64,000 nt of DNA from Modicisalibacter sp033446685 (GCF_033446685.1 NZ_JAWQLY010000001.1:186001-250000), one strand, 5' to 3'. Shown: positions 34,359-46,899, counted from the stretch's first letter. Notes: generated by a model from the sequence alone, not told the origin. A program made the numbers and translations.

Positions 34359-34712
34359 TCAGGAGGCATCGATCAGGGCGAGGATGTTTTCAGGAGGACG
34401 GCCGATCACCGCCCGGTCGCCACGATCGAGTAGTGGGCGTTGCATCAGGCGCGGGTGAGCGGCTAGCGCCGCGAGATAGTCGTCGGCACTCGGCGTTGCC
34501 AGTTGCAGGGCCTTCCAGTCGCTTTCCTGGGTGCGGACCAGATCGGCGACGTCGCCATCCAGGCGGGCGGCAAGCGCCTCGAGTTCTTCACGGGAAAGGG
34601 GGGCGTCGAGATAGCGGCGAACGTGGAAATCACAGCCACGCTCTTCCAGCAACTGGAGCGCCTGGCGTGACTTCGAACAGCGCGGGTTGTGATACAGGGT
34701 CAGGGGCGACAT
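34359..34712 (-). CDS. arsC: ArsC/YfgD-family thioredoxin-fold reductase
   Basis: A 117-residue glutaredoxin-linked arsenate-reductase family protein. The catalytic cysteine is C12 in YHNPRCSKSRQAL, and RPPEN/QRPLLD near the C-terminus complete the family pattern. Of the arsC relatives it resembles YfgD, whose arsenate role is less certain, and no arsB/arsR is nearby. The start at 34712 puts the active site at the usual distance; ATG 34742 is possible. Confidence 0.85.
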   Translation of the reverse strand: MSPLTLYHNPRCSKSRQALQLLEERGCDFHVRRYLDAPLSREELEALAARLDGDVADLVRTQESDWKALQLATPSADDYLAALAAHPRLMQRPLLDRGDRAVIGRPPENILALIDAS

Positions 34713-34802
34713 ACGCAGCCTTACCGGAAGGGAGTGGGTCATGCATTGTAAAGCGCGCCAAGTGCTTGCCACAACTCGCGTTCCCGCGTCGCGTCAGCCT
34801 GC

Positions 34803-35225
34803 TCAGGATTGGATCCGAGCGTAGACCCAGGCGCCCTTACCATTGGCCAGCGTAAGGCGATGCCGGTTGTAACGTACGCCGAGTCGCTCGTAGCGATCGA
34901 GATTCGCCAGTTCCTCGCTGGAGACGCTCAGCACGTAGCCTGCGACTTCGGCACCGGATTGTTTCTCGATATCCAGGCCTTCGCGGTCGTAGCCCGGCAG
35001 GACGCTCGGCCGCGGATCGCCCCAGCGACCGTAAACCAGCCAGCGCACGGCGCCGAAACGTAGCGTGCCATAGACGAAGACACGGTGGGGCTCCTCGCGG
35101 GTGATGGCCGGCAGGTTCTCGGGTGGCGTGTAGCCGTAGGGGCTGGCGAACACGACCCAGAGATAGCCGACGGCCAGCACGGTCATCAGTACCAGCGCCA
35201 GGGCCAGGCGCTTGATCAACTTCAT
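34803..35225 (-). CDS. Gamma-glutamylcyclotransferase-like (GGCT/AIG2) membrane-anchored protein
   Basis: A 140-residue protein: an N-terminal membrane anchor (about residues 6-27), then a GGCT/AIG2-like fold with the signature VFVYGTLRFG and LDRYERLGVRYNR. The family catalyses gamma-glutamyl amine or peptide cyclotransfer; the catalytic Glu cannot be confirmed by eye, and the substrate is unknown. It starts at 35225 and is the reverse-strand neighbour of smrA. Confidence 0.72.
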   Translation of the reverse strand: MKLIKRLALALVLMTVLAVGYLWVVFASPYGYTPPENLPAITREEPHRVFVYGTLRFGAVRWLVYGRWGDPRPSVLPGYDREGLDIEKQSGAEVAGYVLSVSSEELANLDRYERLGVRYNRHRLTLANGKGAWVYARIQS

Positions 35226-35360
35226 GGCTACGTCCTGTAAGACACGACAAACGTGGCCGATCATGCCATACCGACAGCGGGCGGTGACAGCGTGGCGCTT
35301 AAGGCTGTGGCTGCGGCTTTGTTATAGTGGCCTTACGATGAGCGGCCGGAGGGCGTAGCC

Positions 35361-35957
35361 ATGAATCGTCAGCTCGACGAGGACAGCGATTTCACGCAAT
35401 TGATGGCGGGCAAGGTACGTCCGGTTTCCAAGGGGCGCGACAAGGCCAGCCTGGATACCCAGCCCGCTACGCCCAGCGAGGCACAACTGGCAAGGCGGGC
35501 CAGCGCCGCGGCCGCGGCGGAGACGGCCAACTTTCTGAGCGATGAGTTCGTCGACCTGCTGCCGCCGATCGACCCCATCGAATACCGCCGCGACGGTATC
35601 CAGACCGGGGTGCTCGATCGTCTGCGCCAGGGCGGCTACAACCCGGAAGCGCGGCTGTACCTGATCAAGCGACCGTTGCGCGATTGCCGCCAGGAGCTGT
35701 TTCGCTTCATTGAAGACGCCACCGCCGGCGACCTGCGCTGCCTGCTGGTCGTTCACGGTCGCGGCAGGGCAGTGGATAGCCACGCCAACGTGGTGCGCTC
35801 GTATGTCGCCAAATGGTTGCAGCAGTTCGAGCAGGTCCAGGCCTATGCCTCGGCGGTGCCGTCACACGGCGGAATCGGCGCCACCTACGTGATGCTGCGC
35901 AAGTCCGAGCGCGCCCGCGCGCGCAATCGCGAGCGCCAGCAGAAACGTCGCGGTTGA
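35361..35957 (+). CDS. smrA: Smr-domain DNA endonuclease SmrA
   Basis: A 198-residue Smr-domain protein, close to E. coli SmrA (187). C-terminal motifs VVHGRGRAVDSHANVVRSYV and SHGGIGATYVMLRK are present; the LDLHG motif found in MutS2 Smr domains is replaced by YLIKRPLRDCRQEL, as in SmrA. SmrA nicks or cleaves DNA in vitro; its physiological role is unclear. The tail is Arg-rich. Convergent with the DUF934 gene. Confidence 0.88.
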   Translation: MNRQLDEDSDFTQLMAGKVRPVSKGRDKASLDTQPATPSEAQLARRASAAAAAETANFLSDEFVDLLPPIDPIEYRRDGIQTGVLDRLRQGGYNPEARLYLIKRPLRDCRQELFRFIEDATAGDLRCLLVVHGRGRAVDSHANVVRSYVAKWLQQFEQVQAYASAVPSHGGIGATYVMLRKSERARARNRERQQKRRG

Positions 35958-36004
35958 GCGCGATGGTGAGAAGGCGCACTAAAGGTCAAGGAGAGAGGCT
36001 AAAC

Positions 36005-36032
36005 GACAGCGCCGCCCAAGGGCGGCGCTGTC
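36005..36032. terminator. Hairpin between convergent smrA and DUF934 genes
   Basis: GACAGCGCCGCCC, loop AA, GGGCGGCGCTGTC: a 13-bp perfect stem in the 91-bp convergent gap. It lacks a clear T-run on either strand but is well placed to end both transcripts. Confidence 0.55.
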
Positions 36033-36048
36033 GCGACGAAGGACGGGT

Positions 36049-36543
36049 TCAGGTCGTTTCGCGCAGTCGGCGCTCGAAGAGCGCTTCCTTGACGTCGGCG
36101 GCGGGCTGGTAGCTGACGCTGAAGGCGCCGAGCGCGCGCAGCGCATCGTCCAGGCGCTGATCTTCGCGCAATGCCAGCGCATCGAATCCGCAGCGGGTCA
36201 TGTAGAACAGTTGATCGACCAGCACGTCGCCGATGGCGCGGATCTCGCCCGTATAGGCATAGCGCTCGCGCAGCAGTCGCGCCAGCGAATAGCCACGGCC
36301 GTCGGTAAAGCTCGGGAAGTCGATGGCGATCAACGGCGCCCGGCGCAGTTCGTCGTAAAGCGCCGGGTCGAGCTGGGTGTCGCTGGGCAGCCAGGGCGCC
36401 AGCGAGGTGTCGTCGCGGTGCTCGCGCCACACGCCGAGCGGAACGATGGTCGGGCGCGTTGCGGGCGGGGCTTCCTCGTCGCGCGACAGTGCCCAGGTGT
36501 CCTGCTCCGGCTGGCCGAGCTTGATCAGGCTGGTGTCAGGCAT
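36049..36543 (-). CDS. DUF934 protein, sulfite reductase partner
   Basis: A 164-residue DUF934 protein with IAIDFPSFTDGRGYSLARLL and EIRAIGDVLVDQLFYMTRCG. The family is found almost always beside sulfite or nitrite reductase genes; a role in electron delivery or maturation is suggested by this context, not shown. The start at 36543 overlaps the sulfite reductase stop by 8 bp. Confidence 0.87.
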   Translation of the reverse strand: MPDTSLIKLGQPEQDTWALSRDEEAPPATRPTIVPLGVWREHRDDTSLAPWLPSDTQLDPALYDELRRAPLIAIDFPSFTDGRGYSLARLLRERYAYTGEIRAIGDVLVDQLFYMTRCGFDALALREDQRLDDALRALGAFSVSYQPAADVKEALFERRLRETT

Positions 36544-38188
36544 ACACACGCTCCTTGAACGGCTTGATGCCGATGCGGCGGTAGGTGTCGAGGAAGCGCT
36601 CGTCGTCATGGCGTTGCTCGACGTAGACCTTCAGCACCTTGTCGATTACCTCGGGTACGTCTTCGCGATAGAAGGAGGGGCCTAGGATCTTGCCCAGCGA
36701 GGCGTCGTCGCGGGAATTGCCGCCCAGCGAGACCTGATAGTATTCCTCGCCCTTCTTGTCGACGCCGAGGATGCCGATGTTGCCGACGTGATGGTGGCCG
36801 CAGGCGTTCATGCAGCCCGAGATGTTGAGGTCCAGCGGACCCAGGTCGTAGAGGAAGTCGAGATCCTCGAAGCGCTCCTGGATCGCCTGGGCGATGGGGA
36901 TCGACACGGCGTTGGCCAGCGCGCAGTAGTCGCCGCCCGGGCAGCAGATGATGTCGTTGAGCGTGCCCACCGTAGGGTTGGCCATGCCCAGGTCCCGAAG
37001 CTTGTGCCAGAGCGCCTCGATCTCGTCGACCGGCACGTCGGAAAGCACCACGTTCTGCTCGTGGGTGACGCGCATCTCGCCGAAGCTGAAGGCGTCGGCG
37101 AGATCGGCGATGGCCTCCATCTGATCGGCGGTGACATCCCCCGGGGCGTGCTCGCGACGCTTGAGCGACAGCGTTACCGCCTTGTAGCCGGGGTCGACGT
37201 GATCGATGACGTTATTGGTTACGAAGCGCGCGAAGTCGCGATTGTCGCGGCGCAGCGCTTCGTAGGTAGCGATCGCCGCCTCGCTCACCGCGCGGCGCGG
37301 TGGCTCGGGGAAGTGCGCTCGGGCTGCGGCGACCGCGGCCTCGGTCAGCGTCTGCGGGCCATCCTTGATGTGCGCCCACTCCTCCTCGACGCGACGGCGG
37401 TACTCCTCGATGCCCAGCGCCTTGACCAGAATCTTGATGCGCGCCTTGAACTTGTTGTCGCGGCGTCCGAACTGGTTGTAGACGCGGACGCAGGCCTCCA
37501 GATAGGTCAGCAGGTGCTGCCAGGGCAGGTCCTCGCGCACCACGTCGCCGATCATCGGCGTACGACCCAGGCCACCCCCGGCCAGCACCCGGACGCGCAG
37601 CTCGCCCGCCTCGTTGCGCCATAGCCGCAGACCGATGTCGTGGACCTGAATGGCGGCGCGATCATGATCGGCGCCGGTGACGGCGATCTTGAACTTGCGC
37701 GGCAGGAAGGCGAATTCGGGATGCAACGTCGACCACTGGCGGATCAGCTCGCACCACGGCCGCGGATCCTCGATCTCGTCGCTGGCGATGCCCGCAAACT
37801 GATCGCTGGTGGTATTGCGAATACAGTTACCGCTGGTCTGGATGGCATGCATCTGCACCTCGGCCAGTTCGGCGAGGATCTGCGGCACGTCCTCAAGCTT
37901 CGGCCAGTTCAGCTGCAGGTTCTGGCGAGTGGTGAAGTGGCCGTAGCCACGATCATAACGCCGAGTGATACCGGCCAGCGTTCTCAACTGGTGGCTGGAG
38001 AGCATGCCGTAGGGAATCGCGATGCGCAGCATCGGGGCATGGCGCTGAATGTACAGGCCATTTTGCAGTCGCAGCGGGAGAAACTCGCTTTCGCTCAAGC
38101 GACCGGCCAGATAGCGGTCCATCTGATCGCGGAACTGGGCAACGCGCTCGTCGACGAGCGTCTGATCGTAGGTGTCGTACCGATACAT
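36536..38188 (-). CDS. cysI: Sulfite reductase hemoprotein (CysI-like, siroheme/4Fe-4S)
   Basis: A 550-residue nitrite/sulfite reductase with duplicated ferredoxin-like and 4Fe-4S/siroheme domains. The siroheme-binding residues are in HFTTRQNLQLNW and GNCIRNTT; cluster cysteines are in ICCPGGDYC and SGCMNACGHHHVG. It reduces sulfite to sulfide by six electrons for cysteine synthesis. No cysJ flavoprotein is adjacent; the DUF934 partner is. Expressed from the AT-rich region upstream (38189-38290). Confidence 0.93.
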   Translation of the reverse strand: MYRYDTYDQTLVDERVAQFRDQMDRYLAGRLSESEFLPLRLQNGLYIQRHAPMLRIAIPYGMLSSHQLRTLAGITRRYDRGYGHFTTRQNLQLNWPKLEDVPQILAELAEVQMHAIQTSGNCIRNTTSDQFAGIASDEIEDPRPWCELIRQWSTLHPEFAFLPRKFKIAVTGADHDRAAIQVHDIGLRLWRNEAGELRVRVLAGGGLGRTPMIGDVVREDLPWQHLLTYLEACVRVYNQFGRRDNKFKARIKILVKALGIEEYRRRVEEEWAHIKDGPQTLTEAAVAAARAHFPEPPRRAVSEAAIATYEALRRDNRDFARFVTNNVIDHVDPGYKAVTLSLKRREHAPGDVTADQMEAIADLADAFSFGEMRVTHEQNVVLSDVPVDEIEALWHKLRDLGMANPTVGTLNDIICCPGGDYCALANAVSIPIAQAIQERFEDLDFLYDLGPLDLNISGCMNACGHHHVGNIGILGVDKKGEEYYQVSLGGNSRDDASLGKILGPSFYREDVPEVIDKVLKVYVEQRHDDERFLDTYRRIGIKPFKERVYA

Positions 38189-38257
38189 ATCGGGGTGTCC
38201 TGCTAGTCAGGGCGAAATGGGATCTGTGCCTTATGGCAGAGACCATACTCCGTTTCG

Positions 38258-38278
38258 TTTATTCTATGAAAGAATAAA
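38258..38278. promoter_or_regulatory. Palindromic AT-rich element upstream of sulfite reductase
   Basis: TTTATTCT and AGAATAAA form a perfect 8-bp inverted repeat separated by ATGAA, about 70 bp upstream of the cysI start. It could bind a LysR-type regulator such as CysB (which uses AT-rich half-sites). Assignment is inferred from position. Confidence 0.45.
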
Positions 38279-38368
38279 TAGTCATATTTTATTGGACGAT
38301 ATGTTATTAAAAATCCGCTTAAAGACGCGTTCGACATGGTAGAGCATGCCATGATCGAGGCCGGCGCT

Positions 38369-39697
38369 TCACAGCACAAGTTGCTGCCAGCGACGCCGCT
38401 GCCAGATCCAGGCGAAACTCAGCGAGTTGAGGCAGCGATACGCGAGCTGCATCCACCAGATGCCCAGCAGACCATAGCCCAGTGCCACCCCGCACCACCA
38501 GGCCAGTGGCAGGAAGACCAGCCATTGCAGGGCCAGCGTCACGCCCATTACCGTGCGGTTGGCGCCGGCACCGAGCAGGGCCTGCCCGAGCACGATCGCG
38601 GCCGCGTCGAGCACGATCATCAACGCCGTCAACTGCAGCGCTGCATGCCCAAGTTCGACCAGTGCCGGCTCGTACAGGAACAGCCCCAGGACCGCCTCGG
38701 GAAATGCCAGCATCGGCAACGCGGGCAGGGCCAGCGCCAGCCACGCCACGCGCACCACGTCCCAGCCCCAGCGGTGCGCCTCGTCCGGTGTCGCCCGGCC
38801 CAGAGACTGCCCGACCAGACTCATCGCCGCCACGCCCAGGCCGACCCCGGGCAGAATCAGTAACAGCGAAAGATTGACCAGCACATGGCCCACCGCCACG
38901 CTGGCGGTGCCCAACTGGCCAAGTATCGCGAAGAGTACCGCGTAGCCAGCGGCGAAGCAGAGTTGCTGCAGGGAGTGCGGGACGGCGAGCGCGAGGGTCG
39001 CGCGCAGCGCGGTGAGGCTTGGCCATTGCCATGAAAAAGCAGACGGCCCCTTGGCGCGTGCGGTGTAGGCGGCCCAGGCCAGCGCCGCCGTCGACACGGC
39101 GATCGCCGAGCCGGCTCCGGCGCCCGCGGCACCGAGGCGCGGCAACCCGGCGAGTCCGAAGATCAGCCCGGCACTCGCCAGCACATTGACCAGATGGGTC
39201 GCCAGCACGATACGCAGGTAAATCGCGGTTTGCTGGACACCATTCCAATAGCCACGGAAGCAGCAACAGATCGCCACGGCCAACAGGGCCACGACCCGCC
39301 AACGAAAATACGCCACGGCCACCTCGTGCACGGCCTGCTGCTGGGTGAGCAGCGCCAACAAGCGGGGGGCCTGCCACAGGCAGACCAGCGACAGCGGCAG
39401 GGCGACGATGACGGCGATCGCCAACCCGGCATTGAGTGCCCGGCCACGCTCGGCCTCGGCGCACTCGCCCTGTCGCCAGGCGGTCTGCGCCTGGACGCCC
39501 GACGACAGGCCGAAGACCAGCGCGGTGACGATGAACATCGCATAGCCGCCCAGGCCGACGCCGGCCAGCGCGACCTCGCCAAGCCGGCCGACCAGTGCGG
39601 CATCGACCAGATTGAGCAGGCTCTGCGAAAGCATCCCGCTGATGATCGGTCCGGCCAGCCTGAGGATGGTCAGGCTACGTCGTGGATCCGGCCACAT
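38369..39697 (-). CDS. MATE-family multidrug/cation exporter
   Basis: A 442-residue protein with twelve membrane helices and two MatE repeats (PIISGMLSQSLLNLVDAALV early; PHSLQQLCFAAGYAVLFAI mid-protein). This is a DinF-NorM-type exporter using Na+ or H+ gradients; the substrate cannot be deduced. ATG 39697 begins at the normal distance from helix 1. It lies 2 bp downstream of metH's stop, on the same strand, an unusual metH-MATE pair. Confidence 0.88.
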   Translation of the reverse strand: MWPDPRRSLTILRLAGPIISGMLSQSLLNLVDAALVGRLGEVALAGVGLGGYAMFIVTALVFGLSSGVQAQTAWRQGECAEAERGRALNAGLAIAVIVALPLSLVCLWQAPRLLALLTQQQAVHEVAVAYFRWRVVALLAVAICCCFRGYWNGVQQTAIYLRIVLATHLVNVLASAGLIFGLAGLPRLGAAGAGAGSAIAVSTAALAWAAYTARAKGPSAFSWQWPSLTALRATLALAVPHSLQQLCFAAGYAVLFAILGQLGTASVAVGHVLVNLSLLLILPGVGLGVAAMSLVGQSLGRATPDEAHRWGWDVVRVAWLALALPALPMLAFPEAVLGLFLYEPALVELGHAALQLTALMIVLDAAAIVLGQALLGAGANRTVMGVTLALQWLVFLPLAWWCGVALGYGLLGIWWMQLAYRCLNSLSFAWIWQRRRWQQLVL

Positions 39698-39699
39698 CT

Positions 39700-43440
<3,741 letters not shown>

Positions 43441-43701
43441 CTGTCTCCAGCGATCGATCGTTCTCGGTTGTCGTTGCCTCGGCTGTACGCCGATGGCGGG
43501 CCCAAAGCGCCTGGCCGCGGGCCTGGCAATGGCCGACCATGCTACCAGAAACGCGCCCGACCAGGGGACTCCCACCCGTCGTTCATGCCTGGCAACCCTA
43601 GATGGCCCACAAATCCGAGTATTTCAGTCAGGATTGTGCCGTTCGGCGTTTTTGCATACCATTGGGGTAAATCACCGTATTGTCTTGATGGGTCGAGATT
43701 C

Positions 43702-44289
43702 ATGAGCGAGAACATCCAGATCACCGATAGCGCCCAGGATTACCTTGCCGAGCTGCTCGCCAAGCAGAATGTCGAAGGGATCGCGGTGCGCATCTTCATC
43801 ACCCAGCCGGGTACGCCGTATGCCGAGACCTGTCTGGCCTACTGCCGTCCCGGCGAGGAAGAGCCCAGCGACGAGCGCCTGGCGCTGGGCAAGATCACGG
43901 TTTTCCTCGACACGCACAGCGTGCCGTTTCTCGAGGAGGCGGTCGTCGACTTCAATGCCGACCGCATGGGCGGGCAGCTGACCATCAAGGCGCCCAACGC
44001 CAAGATGCCCAAGGTCAACGCCGATAGTCCGATGGAGGATCGCATCAACTACATCCTCTATAGCGAGATCAACCCCGGGCTGGCCGCCCATGGCGGCGAG
44101 GTCAAGCTGATCCAACTGACCGAGGAGAACATGGCGATCCTGCAGTTCGGCGGCGGCTGTCAGGGCTGCGCGGCCGTCGACCTGACCCTCAAGGAGGGCG
44201 TCGAGAAGACCTTGATCGAGCGCATCCCCGAGCTTGCCGGGATCCGCGACGTCACCGACCACACCGATACCACCAACGCCTATTACTGA
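43702..44289 (+). CDS. nfuA: Fe-S biogenesis protein NfuA
   Basis: A 195-residue Fe-S carrier: an A-type-like N-terminal domain (about 1-95) and a C-terminal Nfu domain with the cluster-binding CxxC at C153 and C156 (GGGCQGCAAVD). It passes 4Fe-4S clusters to targets, particularly under stress. Divergent from metH across 261 bp. The start at 43702 lacks a strong AG box but matches the family N-terminus (MSENIQITDSAQ). Confidence 0.95.
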   Translation: MSENIQITDSAQDYLAELLAKQNVEGIAVRIFITQPGTPYAETCLAYCRPGEEEPSDERLALGKITVFLDTHSVPFLEEAVVDFNADRMGGQLTIKAPNAKMPKVNADSPMEDRINYILYSEINPGLAAHGGEVKLIQLTEENMAILQFGGGCQGCAAVDLTLKEGVEKTLIERIPELAGIRDVTDHTDTTNAYY

Positions 44290-44369
44290 TCGCTTCGCTT
44301 CGCGCCCGATGACAGCGGCGCGACGGCAGGCTGCAGAGTCATCATGTAGCCCGTAAGAACGTAGCTAGC

Positions 44370-44404
44370 AAAAGAGCCGCCTCGTTGATCTAGGCGGCTC
44401 TTTT
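44370..44404 (+). terminator. Terminator downstream of nfuA
   Basis: AAAAGAGCCGCCT, nine-base loop, AGGCGGCTCTTTT. A 13-bp stem with a T-run, also symmetrical enough to end the convergent KfrA-like gene. Confidence 0.85.
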
Positions 44405-44432
44405 GCGTTCGGCCGAGGCCCGGCGGTTTATG

Positions 44433-45398
44433 TCAGTAGACGAAGGGCGGCAGGTTGACCCGCGCCAAGCGTGCTTCAGCGTCCTGCAAGCGCTCCCGCA
44501 ACTGGGCCACGACTTTCTCGTTCTCCGCGCGATCGGCGAGGTGCTGCCGGACCCGACGCTCGCTTTCGCTGAGCGCGTCCTCGGCCTTGCTCAGCGACCA
44601 CTGGGTCTCGCGATGGTTGGCCTGCTCCTCGCTCAGGCTGCGGCGCAGGGCCTGTCTGTCCGTGTCGGCTTCAGCAAGCCGTTTCTCGAGTGTCTCGAGG
44701 CGTTGGTTGTGGGTCTTTTCGCTACGCTGCTTTTCCTGGCGCGCATCGTCGAGCAAGGCCATCAGTCGCGCTTCGGCCGCTTCGTGACGCTGTTCTTCCT
44801 GCTTGAGCTGCTCGCTCCAATGCTCGTCGCGTGCCTTCAGGGCCGTCTGGTGCTGGGTCTGCTCGTCGCGTAACGATTGCCGCGCTTCGCCCGCCTGACG
44901 CTCGGCCGCCGCCAGCCGCTGGTTCAGCTCGTTCTCGCGCTGCTCGGCGGCCTGTTGGGCCGCCTCGAGGCGCGCGATCAGCGCGCTGTGTTCCTGCAGG
45001 CGTGTCTGCGCTTGAAGCCAGTGTTCGTTGATCGCCGCTTCGCGCTGCAGGGCATCCTCGGCTTCGCGCCGCGAACGCTGCGCCTGCTCACGCGCCTCTT
45101 CGACCAGTCGATCGGCTTCTTCGCGATAGTGACTCAGGCCGTCGCTGGCGTGCTGCTGCGCCTGTTCCCACAGCGAGTGCACGAGCGTTTCGACGGGCTC
45201 GGGAATGTCCTGCCAAGTGGGCTGGTCGCGGTTGGCGTCGCGCTGCTCCCGCCACTCACGGAAGTGCTCGCTGATGGTGGTAAAGCTCCCGGTGCCCAGG
45301 ACATCGCGAATCTTCTGTATTCCCGGGGCTTCGCCGCGCTTGAGCAGCACATCGATCGCTCGCTGGACATCCTCGAACTGCACTCCACTGCGCGCCAT
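44433..45398 (-). CDS. KfrA-like DNA-binding coiled-coil protein
   Basis: A 321-residue protein. Residues 1-110 match the KfrA_N domain (VQFEDVQRAIDVLLKRGEAP, IQKIRDVLGTGSFTTISEHF), the DNA-binding part of plasmid KfrA. Residues 110-310 are an almost uninterrupted, Glu/Gln/Arg/Ala-rich coiled coil. KfrA of IncP plasmids binds its own promoter region and contributes to plasmid stability and nucleoid-like organisation. Here it is chromosomal and divergent from a tyrosine recombinase. The 232-bp gap has several palindromes that may be its operators. Confidence 0.82.
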   Translation of the reverse strand: MARSGVQFEDVQRAIDVLLKRGEAPGIQKIRDVLGTGSFTTISEHFREWREQRDANRDQPTWQDIPEPVETLVHSLWEQAQQHASDGLSHYREEADRLVEEAREQAQRSRREAEDALQREAAINEHWLQAQTRLQEHSALIARLEAAQQAAEQRENELNQRLAAAERQAGEARQSLRDEQTQHQTALKARDEHWSEQLKQEEQRHEAAEARLMALLDDARQEKQRSEKTHNQRLETLEKRLAEADTDRQALRRSLSEEQANHRETQWSLSKAEDALSESERRVRQHLADRAENEKVVAQLRERLQDAEARLARVNLPPFVY

Positions 45399-45630
45399 GA
45401 CGGTCTCCTCGATGTGTGTACGCCTGGTCCAAGCGACCCGCTTGCTCGACCGACCAATTTTAACTCAATCCTGTACATTCATCGCCTGATAAATACATTA
45501 TTACATATTACGTAATATTAGTAATACGTTACGATATCGTTAAATAATTCATGATTACGCGCATTATCTTGATAAACTTTAGAAGTTATTCGATAATCGC
45601 CACCGCGAAACAAGCAGGTAGGCGGCGAAT
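45399..45630. promoter_or_regulatory. AT-rich, palindrome-dense divergent promoter/possible recombinase or KfrA site
   Basis: 232 bp between the KfrA-like and recombinase genes, with much lower GC than both. It holds a perfect 14-bp palindrome ATATTACGTAATAT (45505-45518), a near-palindrome GTAATACGTTAC (45521-45532) and a perfect 10-bp palindrome ACGATATCGT (45531-45540). These clustered TACGTA-like elements look like binding sites for a dimeric protein; they could also be a recombination site. Confidence 0.5.
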
Positions 45631-46866
45631 ATGTGCAGCAAGGGAGGAGGGGGCGAGCCTCAAAGGCTAGGAAAAACCCCGAAGACTGAGGTCAAAGCCA
45701 GCACGACAAGCGAAATCGACCCGTCGACGCTGGATAAGCGGCGATTACCGGCGCAGGGCGGTGCCTGGCTCGCCAATCGGAACGTGCCGGCTGCCTCTCG
45801 TATTCGGGCCGAAAGTGACGCGCAGGCGATCGCCCAGTGGCTGAGCGAATATGCGGCGTCGCCGCAGACCCAGCGAGCCTATCGCAAGGAAGCCGAGCGA
45901 TTGATGCTGTGGCTGGCGGCAAGCGGGCTGACGCTTGCCGAGCTGGACCGAAGCCAGCTGCAACGTTTCGAGGCGTTTCTCGCCGACCCGCAGCCTCACG
46001 AGCGCTGGGTCGGGCCGCCACGCCCGCGCCAGCACCCCCAGTGGCGTCCGTTTCGCCGGCCGTTGTCGGCGGCCAGTCGGCGTCAGAGCCTGGTCATCCT
46101 GCAGGGGATGTTCGCCTGGCTGGGAGAGGCCGGCTGGCTCTCGCACAATCCTTTCCGGCTGATGCGCGACAAGCGTCGGCGCCTCGACAATCGCCAGGCG
46201 CCGATCGAACGCTATCTCGAGCGGCCGCTGTGGGAGTGGCTGTGGAACTGGCTCAATCGGCCGCTAGCGGACTCGGCGACGTCCCGGGAGAGATATCTTC
46301 ACCGCCGTCGTCGGCTGATCTTCGGCTTCGCCTACCTGCTGGCCCCGCGCATCAGTGAGATGGCCACGGCGCGGATGGGCGATTTCAGCTATCGGGAAGG
46401 GCGCTGGTGGTGGCGCGTGACGGGCAAGGGCGCGCGTACGGAGCGCATCCCGGTGCCTGCCGACATGATCGCGCTGCTCGGCGAGTGGCGCGAAGGCCTG
46501 GGGCTGGCGGCGCAACCGGCGGGCGACGACCCGACGCCGCTGATCCGTGCGCTGGATGGGCATCGGGCGATCGGCGATAACCAGCTCTACCGGTTGATCA
46601 AGGCCACCTTCGCCGAGGCGGCGCTGGCTCTCGAGAGCGAGGCCAGCGATGGCGGGACGCGCCCCCTGAGCCGCCAGCTGGCCCGCGCCACGCCGCACTG
46701 GCTGCGGCATACCGCGCTCACCCATCAGGCGCAGGCCGGGGTGGAACTGCGCTACCTGGCCAAGACTGCGCGCCACTCACGGCTCGATACCACCGCCCGC
46801 TACCTGCATGCCGAGGCCGACGAATGGCAGCAGCAGGTAGCCGCCCATCGATTGGGCGAGCAATGA
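45631..46866 (+). CDS. Tyrosine recombinase/integrase (chromosomal XerC/D-like, role unknown)
   Basis: A 411-residue tyrosine recombinase with every catalytic residue: R240 (APRISEMATA), K266 (TGKGART), H356 and R359 (PHWLRHTALTH), H382 (ARHSRLDTTARY) and nucleophile Y391. Residues 65-175 form the core-binding domain (SPQTQRAYRKEAERLMLWL). It is longer than XerC/XerD (about 300) because of an N-terminal low-complexity extension and a Trp-rich insertion (WEWLWNWLNR). No phage, plasmid or cargo genes are adjacent; its neighbours are housekeeping genes, so it may be a domesticated enzyme paired with KfrA. Confidence 0.88.
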   Translation: MCSKGGGGEPQRLGKTPKTEVKASTTSEIDPSTLDKRRLPAQGGAWLANRNVPAASRIRAESDAQAIAQWLSEYAASPQTQRAYRKEAERLMLWLAASGLTLAELDRSQLQRFEAFLADPQPHERWVGPPRPRQHPQWRPFRRPLSAASRRQSLVILQGMFAWLGEAGWLSHNPFRLMRDKRRRLDNRQAPIERYLERPLWEWLWNWLNRPLADSATSRERYLHRRRRLIFGFAYLLAPRISEMATARMGDFSYREGRWWWRVTGKGARTERIPVPADMIALLGEWREGLGLAAQPAGDDPTPLIRALDGHRAIGDNQLYRLIKATFAEAALALESEASDGGTRPLSRQLARATPHWLRHTALTHQAQAGVELRYLAKTARHSRLDTTARYLHAEADEWQQQVAAHRLGEQ

Positions 46867-46899
46867 GCGCCGTGGCGGACGCCGCCCGGACTGACGCGT

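Noticed and set aside
43441..43701. Cobalamin or SAH riboswitch upstream of metH
   Set aside because: No B12-box-like or SAH consensus could be found on the relevant strand.
45631..46866. XerC or XerD assignment for the tyrosine recombinase
   Set aside because: It is about 110 residues longer, has unusual insertions, and lacks the dapF-xerC or xerD context.
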